Assembly: GCA_001299455.1 (NCBI GenBank)
Contig: CYUK01000003.1
Span: 434,001-498,000 of the forward strand
Source of the DNA: Clostridiales bacterium SIT11
GTDB lineage: Bacteria; Bacillota; Clostridia; Tissierellales; Peptoniphilaceae
Direction of reading: 5' to 3'
Length of the DNA: 64,000 nucleotides
In this document: piece after piece, positions 1-8,597 of the stretch
Layout of the letters: each line of letters starts with the position of its first letter
Numbering within the stretch: the stretch's first letter is position 1
Notes under the pieces: model-generated
What the model saw: only the letters and a program-made list of their open reading frames with translations
What the model was told of the DNA's origin: nothing
Database searches by the model: none
Made by a program: the position numbers and the translations under genes

Positions 1-712
1 CATAAAAGTATCTTGCATTTGCAATGACTTTATCTTTGTACTTTGCATACGATCTCTTGTCTTGATTAAATGTTTTTATCACTTCTATTCCATTAACATA
101 CTCAATAATTGCAGAATTCATTTCTCGATTTACCTTTACAGATCCTTCATATTGAACAGCATAATTTTTCATTACGAGTCCCATAAAAAGCATCCCCACA
201 GGAATGGATACTAATGATAAAAGAGCCATTCTCCAATCAAGAAATAATAAGTAAATAAATATACTCAAAGAACCTAAGAGATTCGATGTCATTTCAGGCA
301 ACAGGTGAGCGAGCGGTTTCTCCATACTTTCAACCTGATCCACTATAATCTGCTTAAAGTTTCCGCTTGGAACAGAGATTATTTCTCCTAACGGCATCTT
401 CGGAAGTTTATCAATCATTCTCAAGCGAATATCTTTCAATACACTAAAAGTCGCTTTATGAGATACAGATAACGCCGTAGAGTATAAAACAGATTTTAAA
501 ATATAAGATAACAGACCTATTCCCATCCATAAAAAATAGACCTTGAAATCTGCAATTCCATTTAATAAATAGACTAAAATACGGCTTGCAGCAATGTATG
601 GAACAATTCCGGCAATAACACCGATACTTGCTATAAATACAGATGTTTTTAACTTTGAATGTTCCTTATATGCAAGCTCCCACAATATTACAGCAGGACT
701 TTTTTCTTTCAT
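1..712 (-). CDS. ABC exporter, N-terminal transmembrane part (runs off window)
   Basis: The 237 visible codons start at ATG 712 behind a GGAGG ribosome site and remain open to the window edge, so the ATPase half is not seen. The protein has several hydrophobic helices and the MDR-type exporter core (for example DIRLRMIDKLPKMPLGEI and the segment around FKQIIVDQVESMEKPLAHLLPE), as in type-1 transmembrane domains fused to an ABC ATPase. It begins 35 bases after the ECF ATPase gene, in the same direction, so it is probably co-transcribed with the TetR-ECF module. Such modules often carry two exporter half-genes; a partner could lie to the left. The substrate cannot be told. Confidence 0.85.
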   Translation of the reverse strand, partial: MKEKSPAVILWELAYKEHSKLKTSVFIASIGVIAGIVPYIAASRILVYLLNGIADFKVYFLWMGIGLLSYILKSVLYSTALSVSHKATFSVLKDIRLRMIDKLPKMPLGEIISVPSGNFKQIIVDQVESMEKPLAHLLPEMTSNLLGSLSIFIYLLFLDWRMALLSLVSIPVGMLFMGLVMKNYAVQYEGSVKVNREMNSAIIEYVNGIEVIKTFNQDKRSYAKYKDKVIANARYFY

Positions 713-747
713 AATTTAACACCTCCATAATTGTATCCATTTTCATT

Positions 748-2139
748 TTATTTTAGAAATTCATATATTGTACCATCACAGTGTTTTATAAATTCAAAAT
801 CATGTGTAATAATTATAATGAGTTTTCCTTCTCTCTCCATATCGTGTAGGAAATTAATTAATGTATTCATCTGTGGTTTACATAATCCACTTGTAGGCTC
901 ATCTAAGATAATAATAGGTTTATTACTAAGCCTTGCTATAGCAATCAACAATCTTTGCTTCTCTCCTCCCGATAAACTTTGAGGATGTTTTTCAAGCTTT
1001 GATAATAATCCCATCTTTTCTAACATTTTTTCATTTAGGCTTTTATCTTCACTTACTGTTGATACTTCCGATAATACACTTTCTGTAAAAAGCTGGGAGC
1101 TAGGATCTTGCATTACCATAAAAATTTCTTTATTTTGTTTTGTAACTTTTTTTTGATTAACAAATACATATCCGTGACCTTTTGTAGTACCGGTCAATAA
1201 TTTAATGAAAGTACTTTTCCCTATTCCATTTTTTCCAATGATAAAATTTACTCCCTTATTAAAGGAAATACTAAAGTCAAAAATTTTATTCTTTTCGTAT
1301 TTTTTCTTAAAATTATGACATGATAAATCTCCATTGCTAAAATTATTTTTATCATCCAATAAATTCACTTTATAATATTTATTAATCTCTAAATCACTTT
1401 TCTCTATTTTATTAAATGTTCTAAGTCCATATCCTTCTGCAATAGCATTCAAATTATAATCATTTAAATCTTCTTTTTCGTATGAAATTAAAGACTCATT
1501 ATCAATAATACAGAGCCTATCCATTATATCTTTTAAATAAAATAATCTATGTTCCACAACAATTATTATCTTATTTAATTCTTTTAATTTCACTAAGGCT
1601 TCTTTTAACCTTTCTATAGATTCATTATCTAATGATGAAGATGGTTCATCTAATAAAATAATATCATTTTCAGAAATTGCACAAGCTGCAAGTGCTATCA
1701 TTTGCTTTTCTCCACCAGATAAATCAAATATATTTTTGTCTAATAAGTATTCTATATTTAAGAGTTTTGAGTATTTCTTTATTCTATTGATTATCTCTGA
1801 CTTGTCAGTATTTCTATTTTCTAGCTGAAAGGCTAACTCCTCAGTGGAATTCATACAGTAAAATTGAGATTTTGGATTTTGAAATACATTTGAAATAATA
1901 CATGATCTTTCAAATATATTTTTACTAAGTAAATCTAGGCTGTTATATTTTATTTCTCCATTAATATTAGCATCAAGGTATTCAGGTATTACTCCATTAA
2001 TTGCTTTTAATAGTGTGCTTTTTCCACATCCAGAATGTCCTGTAATAACTGTAATTTCACCAGCTTTACATTCAAAATTTAGATTTTTTAAGATATTTTC
2101 ATCATCAAAAGATAAATCAAGCTTTCTTATTTTAAGCAT
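748..2139 (-). CDS. ECF transporter ATPase, two ABC domains fused
   Basis: This 463-residue protein holds two complete ABC ATPase domains. Domain 1 has Walker A GHSGCGKST near residue 35, signature LSGGEKQM near 140 and Walker B IILLDEPSSSLD. Domain 2 has Walker A GKNGIGKST near 302, signature LSGGEKQR near 393 and Walker B IIILDEPTSGL. The fused A1-A2 layout is typical of energy-coupling-factor importers. Its start overlaps the end of the T-component gene by 8 bases, so translation is coupled. With the T and S proteins it should form an importer for a vitamin-like or metal substrate; nothing here names the substrate. Confidence 0.9.
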   Translation of the reverse strand: MLKIRKLDLSFDDENILKNLNFECKAGEITVITGHSGCGKSTLLKAINGVIPEYLDANINGEIKYNSLDLLSKNIFERSCIISNVFQNPKSQFYCMNSTEELAFQLENRNTDKSEIINRIKKYSKLLNIEYLLDKNIFDLSGGEKQMIALAACAISENDIILLDEPSSSLDNESIERLKEALVKLKELNKIIIVVEHRLFYLKDIMDRLCIIDNESLISYEKEDLNDYNLNAIAEGYGLRTFNKIEKSDLEINKYYKVNLLDDKNNFSNGDLSCHNFKKKYEKNKIFDFSISFNKGVNFIIGKNGIGKSTFIKLLTGTTKGHGYVFVNQKKVTKQNKEIFMVMQDPSSQLFTESVLSEVSTVSEDKSLNEKMLEKMGLLSKLEKHPQSLSGGEKQRLLIAIARLSNKPIIILDEPTSGLCKPQMNTLINFLHDMEREGKLIIIITHDFEFIKHCDGTIYEFLK

Positions 2140-2833
2140 ATTTTCTACCTCTTATATAAAAAAATAAAACTAAAATAGAAACAAAAAAAATTAAATAGTC
2201 AGCAAATGTTAACTTTGCTTCTCTAATATTTGATCTATTTTGATTGACAGCAAGACCCTTAGTTAATGAAGCTACTGTCAATTCATCAGCAGAATTTGAT
2301 AGGGTCATCAATAGTGGGATTATCCTATATTCAATTAATAAAATAGGATTCTTTAAAAATTTCCTAAAACTTATACCCCTCAAATAAATAGCTTGTTTTA
2401 TTTGTCTATACTCAATTCTTGTTGCATAAAAATATCTAACCATAACCGCAACAGGAATGGCTATCTGATCAGGACACTTCACCTTTTTTAATGAACAAAT
2501 TGCTTCTCCTACACTAGTCGTTAAAATTATATAATTTCCCATAACCATAGGTGCAAAAACTCTTTTTATTATAATTATAACTATGTGTATAAGTGATAAT
2601 ATTATAGAATCATTTAATTCCCTAATATTAATTTCTATAATATTCAATATTATAAAAAGTATGATTGATTTAATCCCGGATTTTATATGTCCAGATAAAA
2701 ATAATAAAAAAGTAGGGAGCATACATATTAATACATAATATATAGGATTTAGGCTTTGAATATTTCCAATTGTCATAATAAAAGAAATAACCATCATTAA
2801 AAATAATTTTGCTCTAAAATCTATCCTTATCAT
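2132..2833 (-). CDS. ECF transporter T component (EcfT/CbiQ family)
   Basis: A 233-residue integral membrane protein with about five hydrophobic helices. It carries the coupling-helix motif typical of EcfT proteins (around YLRGISFRKF, an Ala/Arg-Gly pattern that grips the ATPases). It overlaps the ATPase gene downstream and lies 24 bases after the S component. It is the membrane scaffold coupling ATP hydrolysis to the S component. The family call rests on membrane topology plus operon position. Confidence 0.85.
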   Translation of the reverse strand: MIRIDFRAKLFLMMVISFIMTIGNIQSLNPIYYVLICMLPTFLLFLSGHIKSGIKSIILFIILNIIEINIRELNDSIILSLIHIVIIIIKRVFAPMVMGNYIILTTSVGEAICSLKKVKCPDQIAIPVAVMVRYFYATRIEYRQIKQAIYLRGISFRKFLKNPILLIEYRIIPLLMTLSNSADELTVASLTKGLAVNQNRSNIREAKLTFADYLIFFVSILVLFFYIRGRKYA

Positions 2834-2857
2834 ATCTAATAACCCGCTCCCTAATTC

Positions 2858-3439
2858 TTACTTACCAACTTTTGAAAAATGTTTTTTCAAGAACACAATT
2901 CCCAAACTACAACCTACAAAAGCACCAATAAATCCTAAAATAGCCATGACTATTAAAATCCAATCAGGCATAACTTTCATCATGGTGTCAATAAATTCTT
3001 GCTTATAACCTTGATTTAAGAGCTCTTGTACATACTCATTTCTTGAGATGATAATCGGAACATAGTTTCCTAACGTACAAAGACTTGAAAAAGAAAATGC
3101 TAATCTAGATTTTCCTTTACTGTCATAAGAGCCTGATTTTAATATTATTTCTCCAATAAATCCTGCAATTGCTCCTGTTAAAAGTGCCCATGGACCATGA
3201 CCCATGATGACATAAGCTAAAGATATTAGCATTGTTTGAATAAAAAGCATTCCTGGCTTCTTAATTTTTGTTGAAAAAAGCATGTTACTAGGTCCAACTA
3301 AAATCCCCTGTACTAAGGGAACAATTGGCATCAAAACAGGAACCATAGCTGTAAATGAGCCTATTAGCATAAAAATAAACCCAAGTACTGCAAACAAACC
3401 AACATTAATTAAATCTCTAACTTCTAATTTTTTATTCAT
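2858..3439 (-). CDS. ECF transporter S component, MptD/Trep_Strep type
   Basis: A 193-residue protein with about five to six membrane helices. The N-terminus (RDLINVGLFAVLGFIFMLIG) and the segment around VPLVQGILVGPSNMLFSTKI resemble the Trep_Strep/MptD group of substrate-binding S components. The start is ATG 3439 with a GGAGG site just upstream. It lies directly before EcfT and EcfA, forming a dedicated (group I) ECF operon. The ligand is not known for most members of this group. Confidence 0.82.
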   Translation of the reverse strand: MNKKLEVRDLINVGLFAVLGFIFMLIGSFTAMVPVLMPIVPLVQGILVGPSNMLFSTKIKKPGMLFIQTMLISLAYVIMGHGPWALLTGAIAGFIGEIILKSGSYDSKGKSRLAFSFSSLCTLGNYVPIIISRNEYVQELLNQGYKQEFIDTMMKVMPDWILIVMAILGFIGAFVGCSLGIVFLKKHFSKVGK

Positions 3440-3456
3440 TTCTGAAACCTCCTTAG

Positions 3457-4050
3457 TTATCTATTTTTTTCTAAATCTAAAATATAATTTAAAATTGTAT
3501 CTTTTAGATATTTCCTATTCTCATCATATGAATCTCTTGCATTAAGAACTTGCGAGCTTAATATCATTCCATTTATATAATTTACTAAAAAACCATCTTC
3601 AAAAATCTTTGAATCAATTCCTAATTTATTAGATATTGAATCTAATTGATTTACTGTTTCTGTTTTCAAATCTTGAAACATCTTTTCTAAATCTTCATTA
3701 TATTTTTTTGATTGTAATAAAAGAGAATAAACCTTAGTAATATCTGTATCTGGTAGACACTTATCTACTAAAATTTCACTCATCTGTTCATATTTATCTT
3801 GACCTATGTGAGCTTCTAAATAATTATCAATTAAATTATTTCTATACTGATTTCCATCAAGCATTAAATCCTTAAGCATTTCAGCTGTGCTTTTATAATG
3901 ATGATAGACACCACCTGTGCTCATGCCAACTTCTTTAATCACATCTTCCATTGTTGTATTCTGAAATCCTTTATTCAAAAAACATCTCATTGCTGCATCT
4001 CGAATTTCTTTTTTTCTAATTTGACCAACTTTTGTTTCCTTATCTTTCAA
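3457..4050 (-). CDS. TetR/AcrR family transcriptional regulator
   Basis: The N-terminal helix-turn-helix is clear (RDAAMRCFLNKGFQNTTMED, then GVYHHYKSTAEML), followed by a helical ligand-binding domain. A TTG at 4050 lies 7 bases after GGAGG and gives 197 residues. An ATG at 4068 would add 6 codons but overlaps that ribosome site, so the TTG start is preferred. It is the first gene of the ECF/exporter operon and most likely represses it, relieved by a small molecule. No operator was assigned. Confidence 0.88.
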   Translation of the reverse strand: MKDKETKVGQIRKKEIRDAAMRCFLNKGFQNTTMEDVIKEVGMSTGGVYHHYKSTAEMLKDLMLDGNQYRNNLIDNYLEAHIGQDKYEQMSEILVDKCLPDTDITKVYSLLLQSKKYNEDLEKMFQDLKTETVNQLDSISNKLGIDSKIFEDGFLVNYINGMILSSQVLNARDSYDENRKYLKDTILNYILDLEKNR

Positions 4051-4252
4051 TAAAATACCTCCAATCATTCGATTATTTTCCGAGGATTCCCTCGGTTTTT
4101 ATTATATCTTAATTGAAAAATATTTTCAATATCAATCAAATTATAAATTTTGCTCTACTCTACCGTATACTTCTTAATTAATTTATTTAAATGCGGTATA
4201 ATTAATAAAACTGAATAAACGCTTAACGCTTATAACTTTAATAGCAAGCACA

Positions 4253-4347
4253 GTAAGTGAGTACCCACTTACGAAAAATTGATGAAGCAGAACCTTTATG
4301 GACTGCTTCTTTTTTTATCAATTTTACCTTGTTAGGGAGAACCCTAA
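4253..4347. other. Candidate oriT region upstream of mobC-relaxase
   Basis: The non-coding stretch before mobC contains a 7-bp inverted repeat (GTAAGTG 4253-4259, CACTTAC 4266-4272) and a second short palindrome (TTAGGG-AGAA-CCCTAA, 4332-4347). Inverted repeats directly upstream of mobC/mobA are the usual setting of a MOBP/MOBQ origin of transfer. The nick position cannot be fixed by eye. Confidence 0.5.
4284..4316 (+). terminator. Rho-independent terminator-like hairpin before mobC
   Basis: GAAGCAG (4284-4290) pairs with CTGCTTC (4303-4309) and is followed by a run of seven T residues. It would insulate or attenuate plus-strand reading into mobC. Confidence 0.6.
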
Positions 4348-4379
4348 GACCCCAATAATTTATGATAAGGAGATATACT

Positions 4380-4736
4380 ATGGATAATAGAAAAAGAAAT
4401 AATCAACTAAAAATATATTTAACAGATGAAGAGAAAGAAATCTTTGAAAAGAAAATGAAACTTGCTAATTGCAAAACTATGTCCCATTTTCTTAGAAAAT
4501 GTGTATTGGAAAAAGAGATTTATGTTGTTGATTTAGAACCATTTAGAAACCTACAATGGCTACTTTCGAATGCAACAAATAATATAAATCAGATTGCAAA
4601 AGCTACTAATACAACTGGTGTTATTTACAAGAAAGATATCGATTATATGAGAGAAAAAATAGAAAAATTGTCAAGAGAAATATGGCAAATCCATTCTCTA
4701 CTTCTTAATAAATCAAAAGAAAGTTCTGGTGATTAG
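4380..4736 (+). CDS. mobC: MobC-family relaxosome accessory protein
   Basis: This 118-residue protein has a basic N-terminal ribbon-helix-helix-like part (KIYLTDEEKEIFEKKMKLA) and the MobC core (NLQWLLSNATNNINQIAKATN). It should bind oriT and help the relaxase nick. ATG 4380 is chosen because an AAGGAG site lies 8 bases upstream; ATG 4362 has no ribosome site. The relaxase ATG follows the stop codon by one base, so the two are translated as a unit. It is one of few plus-strand genes outside Tn916 and is read away from the TetR-ECF operon. Confidence 0.88.
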   Translation: MDNRKRNNQLKIYLTDEEKEIFEKKMKLANCKTMSHFLRKCVLEKEIYVVDLEPFRNLQWLLSNATNNINQIAKATNTTGVIYKKDIDYMREKIEKLSREIWQIHSLLLNKSKESSGD

Positions 4737-4737
4737 T

Positions 4738-6069
4738 ATGGCAATTACAAAAATACACCCAATAAAATCAACTCTAAATTTGGCAATAGATTACATTACT
4801 AAGAGTGAAAAAACTGATAAAAAAGTCTTGGTATCTTCATTCAAATGTCATCCATCTACTGCACACATTCAATTTATGAAAACACGAGAAGATAATGATA
4901 CCAAAGGTACAGTTTTAGCTAGACATTTGATTCAATCTTTTCTACCAGGAGAGGTTGATCCTATAAAAGCTCACGAAATTGGAATGGAATTATGTAAGAA
5001 AATTTTAAAAGAAGATTATGAATTTGTTCTTGCAACTCATATAGATAGAGGGCATATCCATAACCATATTATTTTTAATAATGTTAATTACAAGACTGGC
5101 AAATGCTACCAATCTAACAAAAAAACTTACCATAAAATTAGGTATCAAAGTGACGAGTTATGTAAAGAAAATAAGCTTTCAGTCATTGATAAATATTATG
5201 AAGCTTACAAAAGAAAATATAAAACTGCTGGTAAATCTTGGTACGAATATGACCAAAACAAGAAAGGAAATTCTTGGAAATCTAAACTACAATTTGATAT
5301 AGATAGAATGATTAATAAATCTAAATCTTGGGAAGAGTTTTTGGAAAATATGAAATCTCTTGATTATGAAATTAAGTTTGGTAAACACATTGCTTTTCGT
5401 CATGAAGATAAGCAAAGATTTACAAGATCGAAGACTATCGGAGAAGATTATACCGAAGAAAAAATCAAAGAAAGAATAGATTTAGCTATTAAAAACAAAG
5501 CTAATCCTATTAAAAAACGCGTAGGAAATGTTATTGATATATCTACTAATGAAAAAGCTCAATCCTCAAAAGGCTATGAAATTTGGGCAAGAAAACACAA
5601 TATCAAAACAATGGCTGATTCAATAATTAAATTAAGAGAACAAGGAATTAATTCAATCACTCAGCTCGATGATCTAATCAAAAAATCTGCTGATGATAGA
5701 CAAGACTTATTAGATAAAATAAAGAAGATTGAAACTGAAATGAAGAGTTTATATCAAGATATGGAAAATATAAATACTATAAATAAGTATCGTGAAATCT
5801 ATAAATACCATAAGAAAAATCCTGATGACAAACAATTTGCAGAAGAATATTATAGCGAACTTTCCGTATATAAAATAGCCGCTAAAGAAATCTTAGAAAA
5901 CTATAAAAAACTACCCAATACAAAAGAAATACTATCAAGCCTCGATAAATTGCAAGAAAAAAAGAACAACCTTATGCAAGAGTATTCTTTGAATAAAGAA
6001 CAATTTTATGACCTTGTTCAGTATAGGAAAAACTATGAAAATTATTATGGGAAGGAAGTGGAGAGATAA
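4738..6069 (+). CDS. MOBP-type relaxase/mobilization nuclease (MobA/VirD2 family)
   Basis: This 443-residue protein has the relaxase fold at its N-terminus. The metal-binding motif is clear (ATHIDRGHIHNHIIFN, near residue 105), preceded by RHLIQSFLPGEVDP, a typical Tn1549-like relaxase segment. The C-terminal 200 residues are charged and helical. ATG 4738 follows the mobC stop closely; an upstream GTG at 4729 is less likely. It would nick oriT and pilot the single strand to a VirD4 coupling protein. It may be the relaxase of the ICE whose transfer genes lie at 34-64 kb, or part of a separate mobilizable element; the window does not show an integrase outside Tn916. Confidence 0.92.
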   Translation: MAITKIHPIKSTLNLAIDYITKSEKTDKKVLVSSFKCHPSTAHIQFMKTREDNDTKGTVLARHLIQSFLPGEVDPIKAHEIGMELCKKILKEDYEFVLATHIDRGHIHNHIIFNNVNYKTGKCYQSNKKTYHKIRYQSDELCKENKLSVIDKYYEAYKRKYKTAGKSWYEYDQNKKGNSWKSKLQFDIDRMINKSKSWEEFLENMKSLDYEIKFGKHIAFRHEDKQRFTRSKTIGEDYTEEKIKERIDLAIKNKANPIKKRVGNVIDISTNEKAQSSKGYEIWARKHNIKTMADSIIKLREQGINSITQLDDLIKKSADDRQDLLDKIKKIETEMKSLYQDMENINTINKYREIYKYHKKNPDDKQFAEEYYSELSVYKIAAKEILENYKKLPNTKEILSSLDKLQEKKNNLMQEYSLNKEQFYDLVQYRKNYENYYGKEVER

Positions 6070-6153
6070 AAAGCTATAAAAGAGTAAACGATAACTCTGT
6101 GTAATTGCATTAAAGGGTATTATAATATTTATTGTTAAGTATAAGAATTTAAG

Positions 6154-6208
6154 AGTCAAGTCCATAATATTGTGTAAATTAAACTAGTACAATATTATGG
6201 ACTTGACT
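6154..6208. terminator. 20-bp perfect inverted repeat between convergent genes
   Basis: A 20-base arm (6154-6173) is matched perfectly by 6189-6208, with a 15-base loop and an AT-rich tail containing six Ts. It lies between the plus-strand relaxase and the minus-strand VanZ gene, so it most simply serves as a bidirectional terminator. Confidence 0.65.
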
Positions 6209-6215
6209 AAATTTT

Positions 6216-6737
6216 TTAAATACCATTATATTTTAAAAAAACAATTAATACTAAACTTATAAAAATAGCACTAATAAAAGCTATCCAAAAAATAAATTTA
6301 TCTACTTTAAACTTAGATTTAAATTTTTTTAAAGCTAAATTATATATTCCCACGCCCAATACACCACCTAATGTATTATTAATTATATCAGTTATATCAA
6401 ATACTCCAATTGACAATGCGTACTGTAAAAACTCTATAGCTAAACTAAAGAAAAATACAAAAAGAATACTTTTTAAATTGTTTTTACGAAATAAAATAGA
6501 TCTAATCATAATTCCCAAAGGTAAAAAAATGAGTATATTTGATACCATCTCATCAAAAATAACTTTAATATTAACTGTATTGTCATAATAAAATGGTAGT
6601 AAATTTATTTGTCGCTCAATCAATAAATTATTGATTGAAAATGTCATTTTAAATACTACAATAAAGATTAACCAAATTATATAGTATACAGTTAGCACTT
6701 TCATCCCAACTGAAATATATTGATTTTTCAATTTCAT
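6216..6737 (-). CDS. VanZ family membrane protein
   Basis: A 173-residue protein with about five membrane helices. The VanZ-family core is visible (NILIFLPLGIMI and later LAIEFLQYALSIGVFDITDIINNTLGGVLGVGIY, where the E, Q and D-x-x-D-x-x-x-N-T-x-G residues are family hallmarks). VanZ proteins are linked to low-level teicoplanin or other peptide-antibiotic resistance. It is the last gene of the ABC/immunity locus and is preceded by an AAGGGG ribosome site. A role in resistance to a lipid-II-targeting peptide is inference from context. Confidence 0.85.
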   Translation of the reverse strand: MKLKNQYISVGMKVLTVYYIIWLIFIVVFKMTFSINNLLIERQINLLPFYYDNTVNIKVIFDEMVSNILIFLPLGIMIRSILFRKNNLKSILFVFFFSLAIEFLQYALSIGVFDITDIINNTLGGVLGVGIYNLALKKFKSKFKVDKFIFWIAFISAIFISLVLIVFLKYNGI

Positions 6738-6764
6738 AATTAATTCCCCTTCAATCTATTAAAG

Positions 6765-7168
6765 TCACTTTAATTCCTTATTATACATTAACTTATATCT
6801 ATTACAGTTTTCAATTAAATCATCGTGACTCCCATCACCTACTATTTTCCCATTACTTTCCTCATAGAAGAATAAGTAACTTCATTACTTAACCTTTGTA
6901 AATAGTAGTTTTTAATATTATCTACTATTACAGATATAAATTGTAAAGATAAATATATAAGTATAAGTATTATAATATTATCAAATCTAGTGGAATGAAT
7001 TTGAATTATATTAATTATTGTTTGTCCTAATTTAAGAACTAAAAACGGAAAAACACCACTTACAATTGACAATATTATAGTAATCGCAAAAGAATTTTTA
7101 TCTACTTCATAAATCATCTTGAATGCTATTTTTATACATTCAAGATGATTTATTTTATCCTTACCCAT
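6765..7168 (-). pseudogene. ABC exporter with large internal deletion
   Basis: Codons 1-108 encode the start of an exporter transmembrane domain (FAITIILSIVSGVFPFLVLK, then TYSSMRKVMGK) and stop at 6842. In another frame the next bases encode the C-terminal end of an ABC ATPase (GKIVGDGSHDDLIENCNRYK) up to a stop at 6765. The middle, with most of the membrane domain and all nucleotide-binding motifs, is missing, and the join is out of frame. An intact family member has about 580-600 residues, so some 450 codons are lost. It sits 31 bases after the second permease gene, in the same direction. Confidence 0.82.
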
Positions 7169-7198
7169 ATATTTATCCTCTACTTCCCATTAAAATAT

Positions 7199-8428
7199 TT
7201 ATTGCTCTATTTTGTTATATGATTTTATACTTAGCAATAAATACAGAGCAATATTAATTAAAGCCATTATTACTAGAAACTTTGGAATCCATAAAATTTT
7301 ACCTGGCAACTTAACAAATTCAAATTTTTGATACTGTTCAATTAAGCTATTTTCTGCAGTACCTAATCCCATAGACGGCAAAAAATAAAATATTGATTTA
7401 AACAATTTTTTTCCATACAATAATGATGGAATAAAAAATAAAACACTCGATATGGCTGATGAAACCATAGAAACTTTTGAATTTATAGCGACAAATATTG
7501 ACATCATTGAACTTGCAATAGTAAATAATATACTTAACAAAAATACACTTAATATAACTTTACCTATAGTTAAATTAGATATTGACAGTTGATTAAATAG
7601 TAACATTTGAAAAGATGAATCTAAACCATTAGTATAAAGATATTTAATAGTTCCATAATAAATAGATATATTTAATATCAAATAAAGCGATATAATACTT
7701 GCTAAGGCAAGTATCTTGCTGCAAATATATTTATTTCTTCCATTTCTAGTTGTTCTAAAAATTGAATCTAGGTAATTTTCTTTATCTTCGACAATGCATT
7801 GTGATGAAATCAATATACAAATTAGTGATAATACCGTTATAAAAATATTTACGAAAAATAGTATATCTTCACTAAAATATCCTCCATAATAAAATGGTTT
7901 ATTTACCTCTTTATATTTTTCTAGAGCAAATTCTGTTATCTTGTCATTGTCATATTTCTGTTTTATGTCCCTTTCCAATGCATCATAACAACTTTGATAA
8001 AAATTTAAATCTTTTTCTGTATCAAGTTCGTTTACATCAAGTAAACTTCCAGATGTTGTAATTGTATATGGGTATGTTATTACTCTTAATATAGGATCAA
8101 ATTTCGATATATTTTTTTTAGCATCCTCTGATAAGTTTTCTCTACTGTTTACATTTTCATTATTTAATATTTCTTTATAAGATTTTACTACTTTAGTTAT
8201 TTTTTCTTCTGTCAAATAACCTTCAGAGGCTTTATTATCCTCATTAAAATGATCTATAGCCTCTTTTCCAAAATAGGTAATTGTATCACCAGAACTTATA
8301 TCATCATATTGTACACTTCTATAAGTAATAAATGATATCAAAAAAGTAAAAAATAAACCCACGACCAAAAAAACTCTTACTGATTTTTTAGATAAAAATC
8401 TTTTTAGTTCCTGTAAATATATGTTCAT
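7199..8428 (-). CDS. ABC-2 type permease (second of a paralogous pair)
   Basis: A 409-residue protein with one N-terminal helix (VRVFLVVGLFFTFLISFI), an extracytoplasmic domain of about 150 residues and about five C-terminal helices. Its start (MNIYLQELKRFLSKKS) and its outside domain (GKEAID, then a KEIL segment) parallel the other permease at 8854-10128, so the two likely arose by duplication and form a heterodimer with the single ATPase. This is the layout of peptide exporters and bacteriocin self-protection ABC systems. A GGGGAGG ribosome site precedes ATG 8428. Specificity is unknown. Confidence 0.8.
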   Translation of the reverse strand: MNIYLQELKRFLSKKSVRVFLVVGLFFTFLISFITYRSVQYDDISSGDTITYFGKEAIDHFNEDNKASEGYLTEEKITKVVKSYKEILNNENVNSRENLSEDAKKNISKFDPILRVITYPYTITTSGSLLDVNELDTEKDLNFYQSCYDALERDIKQKYDNDKITEFALEKYKEVNKPFYYGGYFSEDILFFVNIFITVLSLICILISSQCIVEDKENYLDSIFRTTRNGRNKYICSKILALASIISLYLILNISIYYGTIKYLYTNGLDSSFQMLLFNQLSISNLTIGKVILSVFLLSILFTIASSMMSIFVAINSKVSMVSSAISSVLFFIPSLLYGKKLFKSIFYFLPSMGLGTAENSLIEQYQKFEFVKLPGKILWIPKFLVIMALINIALYLLLSIKSYNKIEQ

Positions 8429-8489
8429 AATCTATACCTCCCCTACAGCTTTGACAAAGCAAACTAGTCTTATTATTTATAATTAATAT

Positions 8490-8537
8490 AGAAGCCCACA
8501 AAATATAGACTAAAATTTCTATATAGTGTGAGCCTCT
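8490..8537 (-). other. Long imperfect RNA hairpin between two operon genes
   Basis: The arms 8490-8509 and 8518-8537 can pair over 20 positions with two mismatches and two G-U pairs, with an 8-base loop. It lies in the 169-base gap between the 96-residue gene and the second permease. No T-run follows it on the minus strand, so it looks more like an mRNA processing or stability element than a terminator. Confidence 0.5.
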
Positions 8538-8597
8538 ATGATTCATCATTAATATGATGCTCTAAGAGTTTTTAAAGCGCGAACTCTGTTACCAGTT

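Noticed and set aside
6154-6208. 20-bp perfect inverted repeat, considered as the end of an insertion sequence.
   Set aside because: No transposase gene or target duplication beside it; its place between convergent genes fits a terminator.
8383-8549. A 54-codon ORF (MMNHRGSHY...) with a hydrophobic middle between the 96-residue gene and the second permease, at first sight a small bacteriocin.
   Set aside because: No ribosome site, it is largely the hairpin sequence, and its end overlaps the start of the permease gene in another frame.
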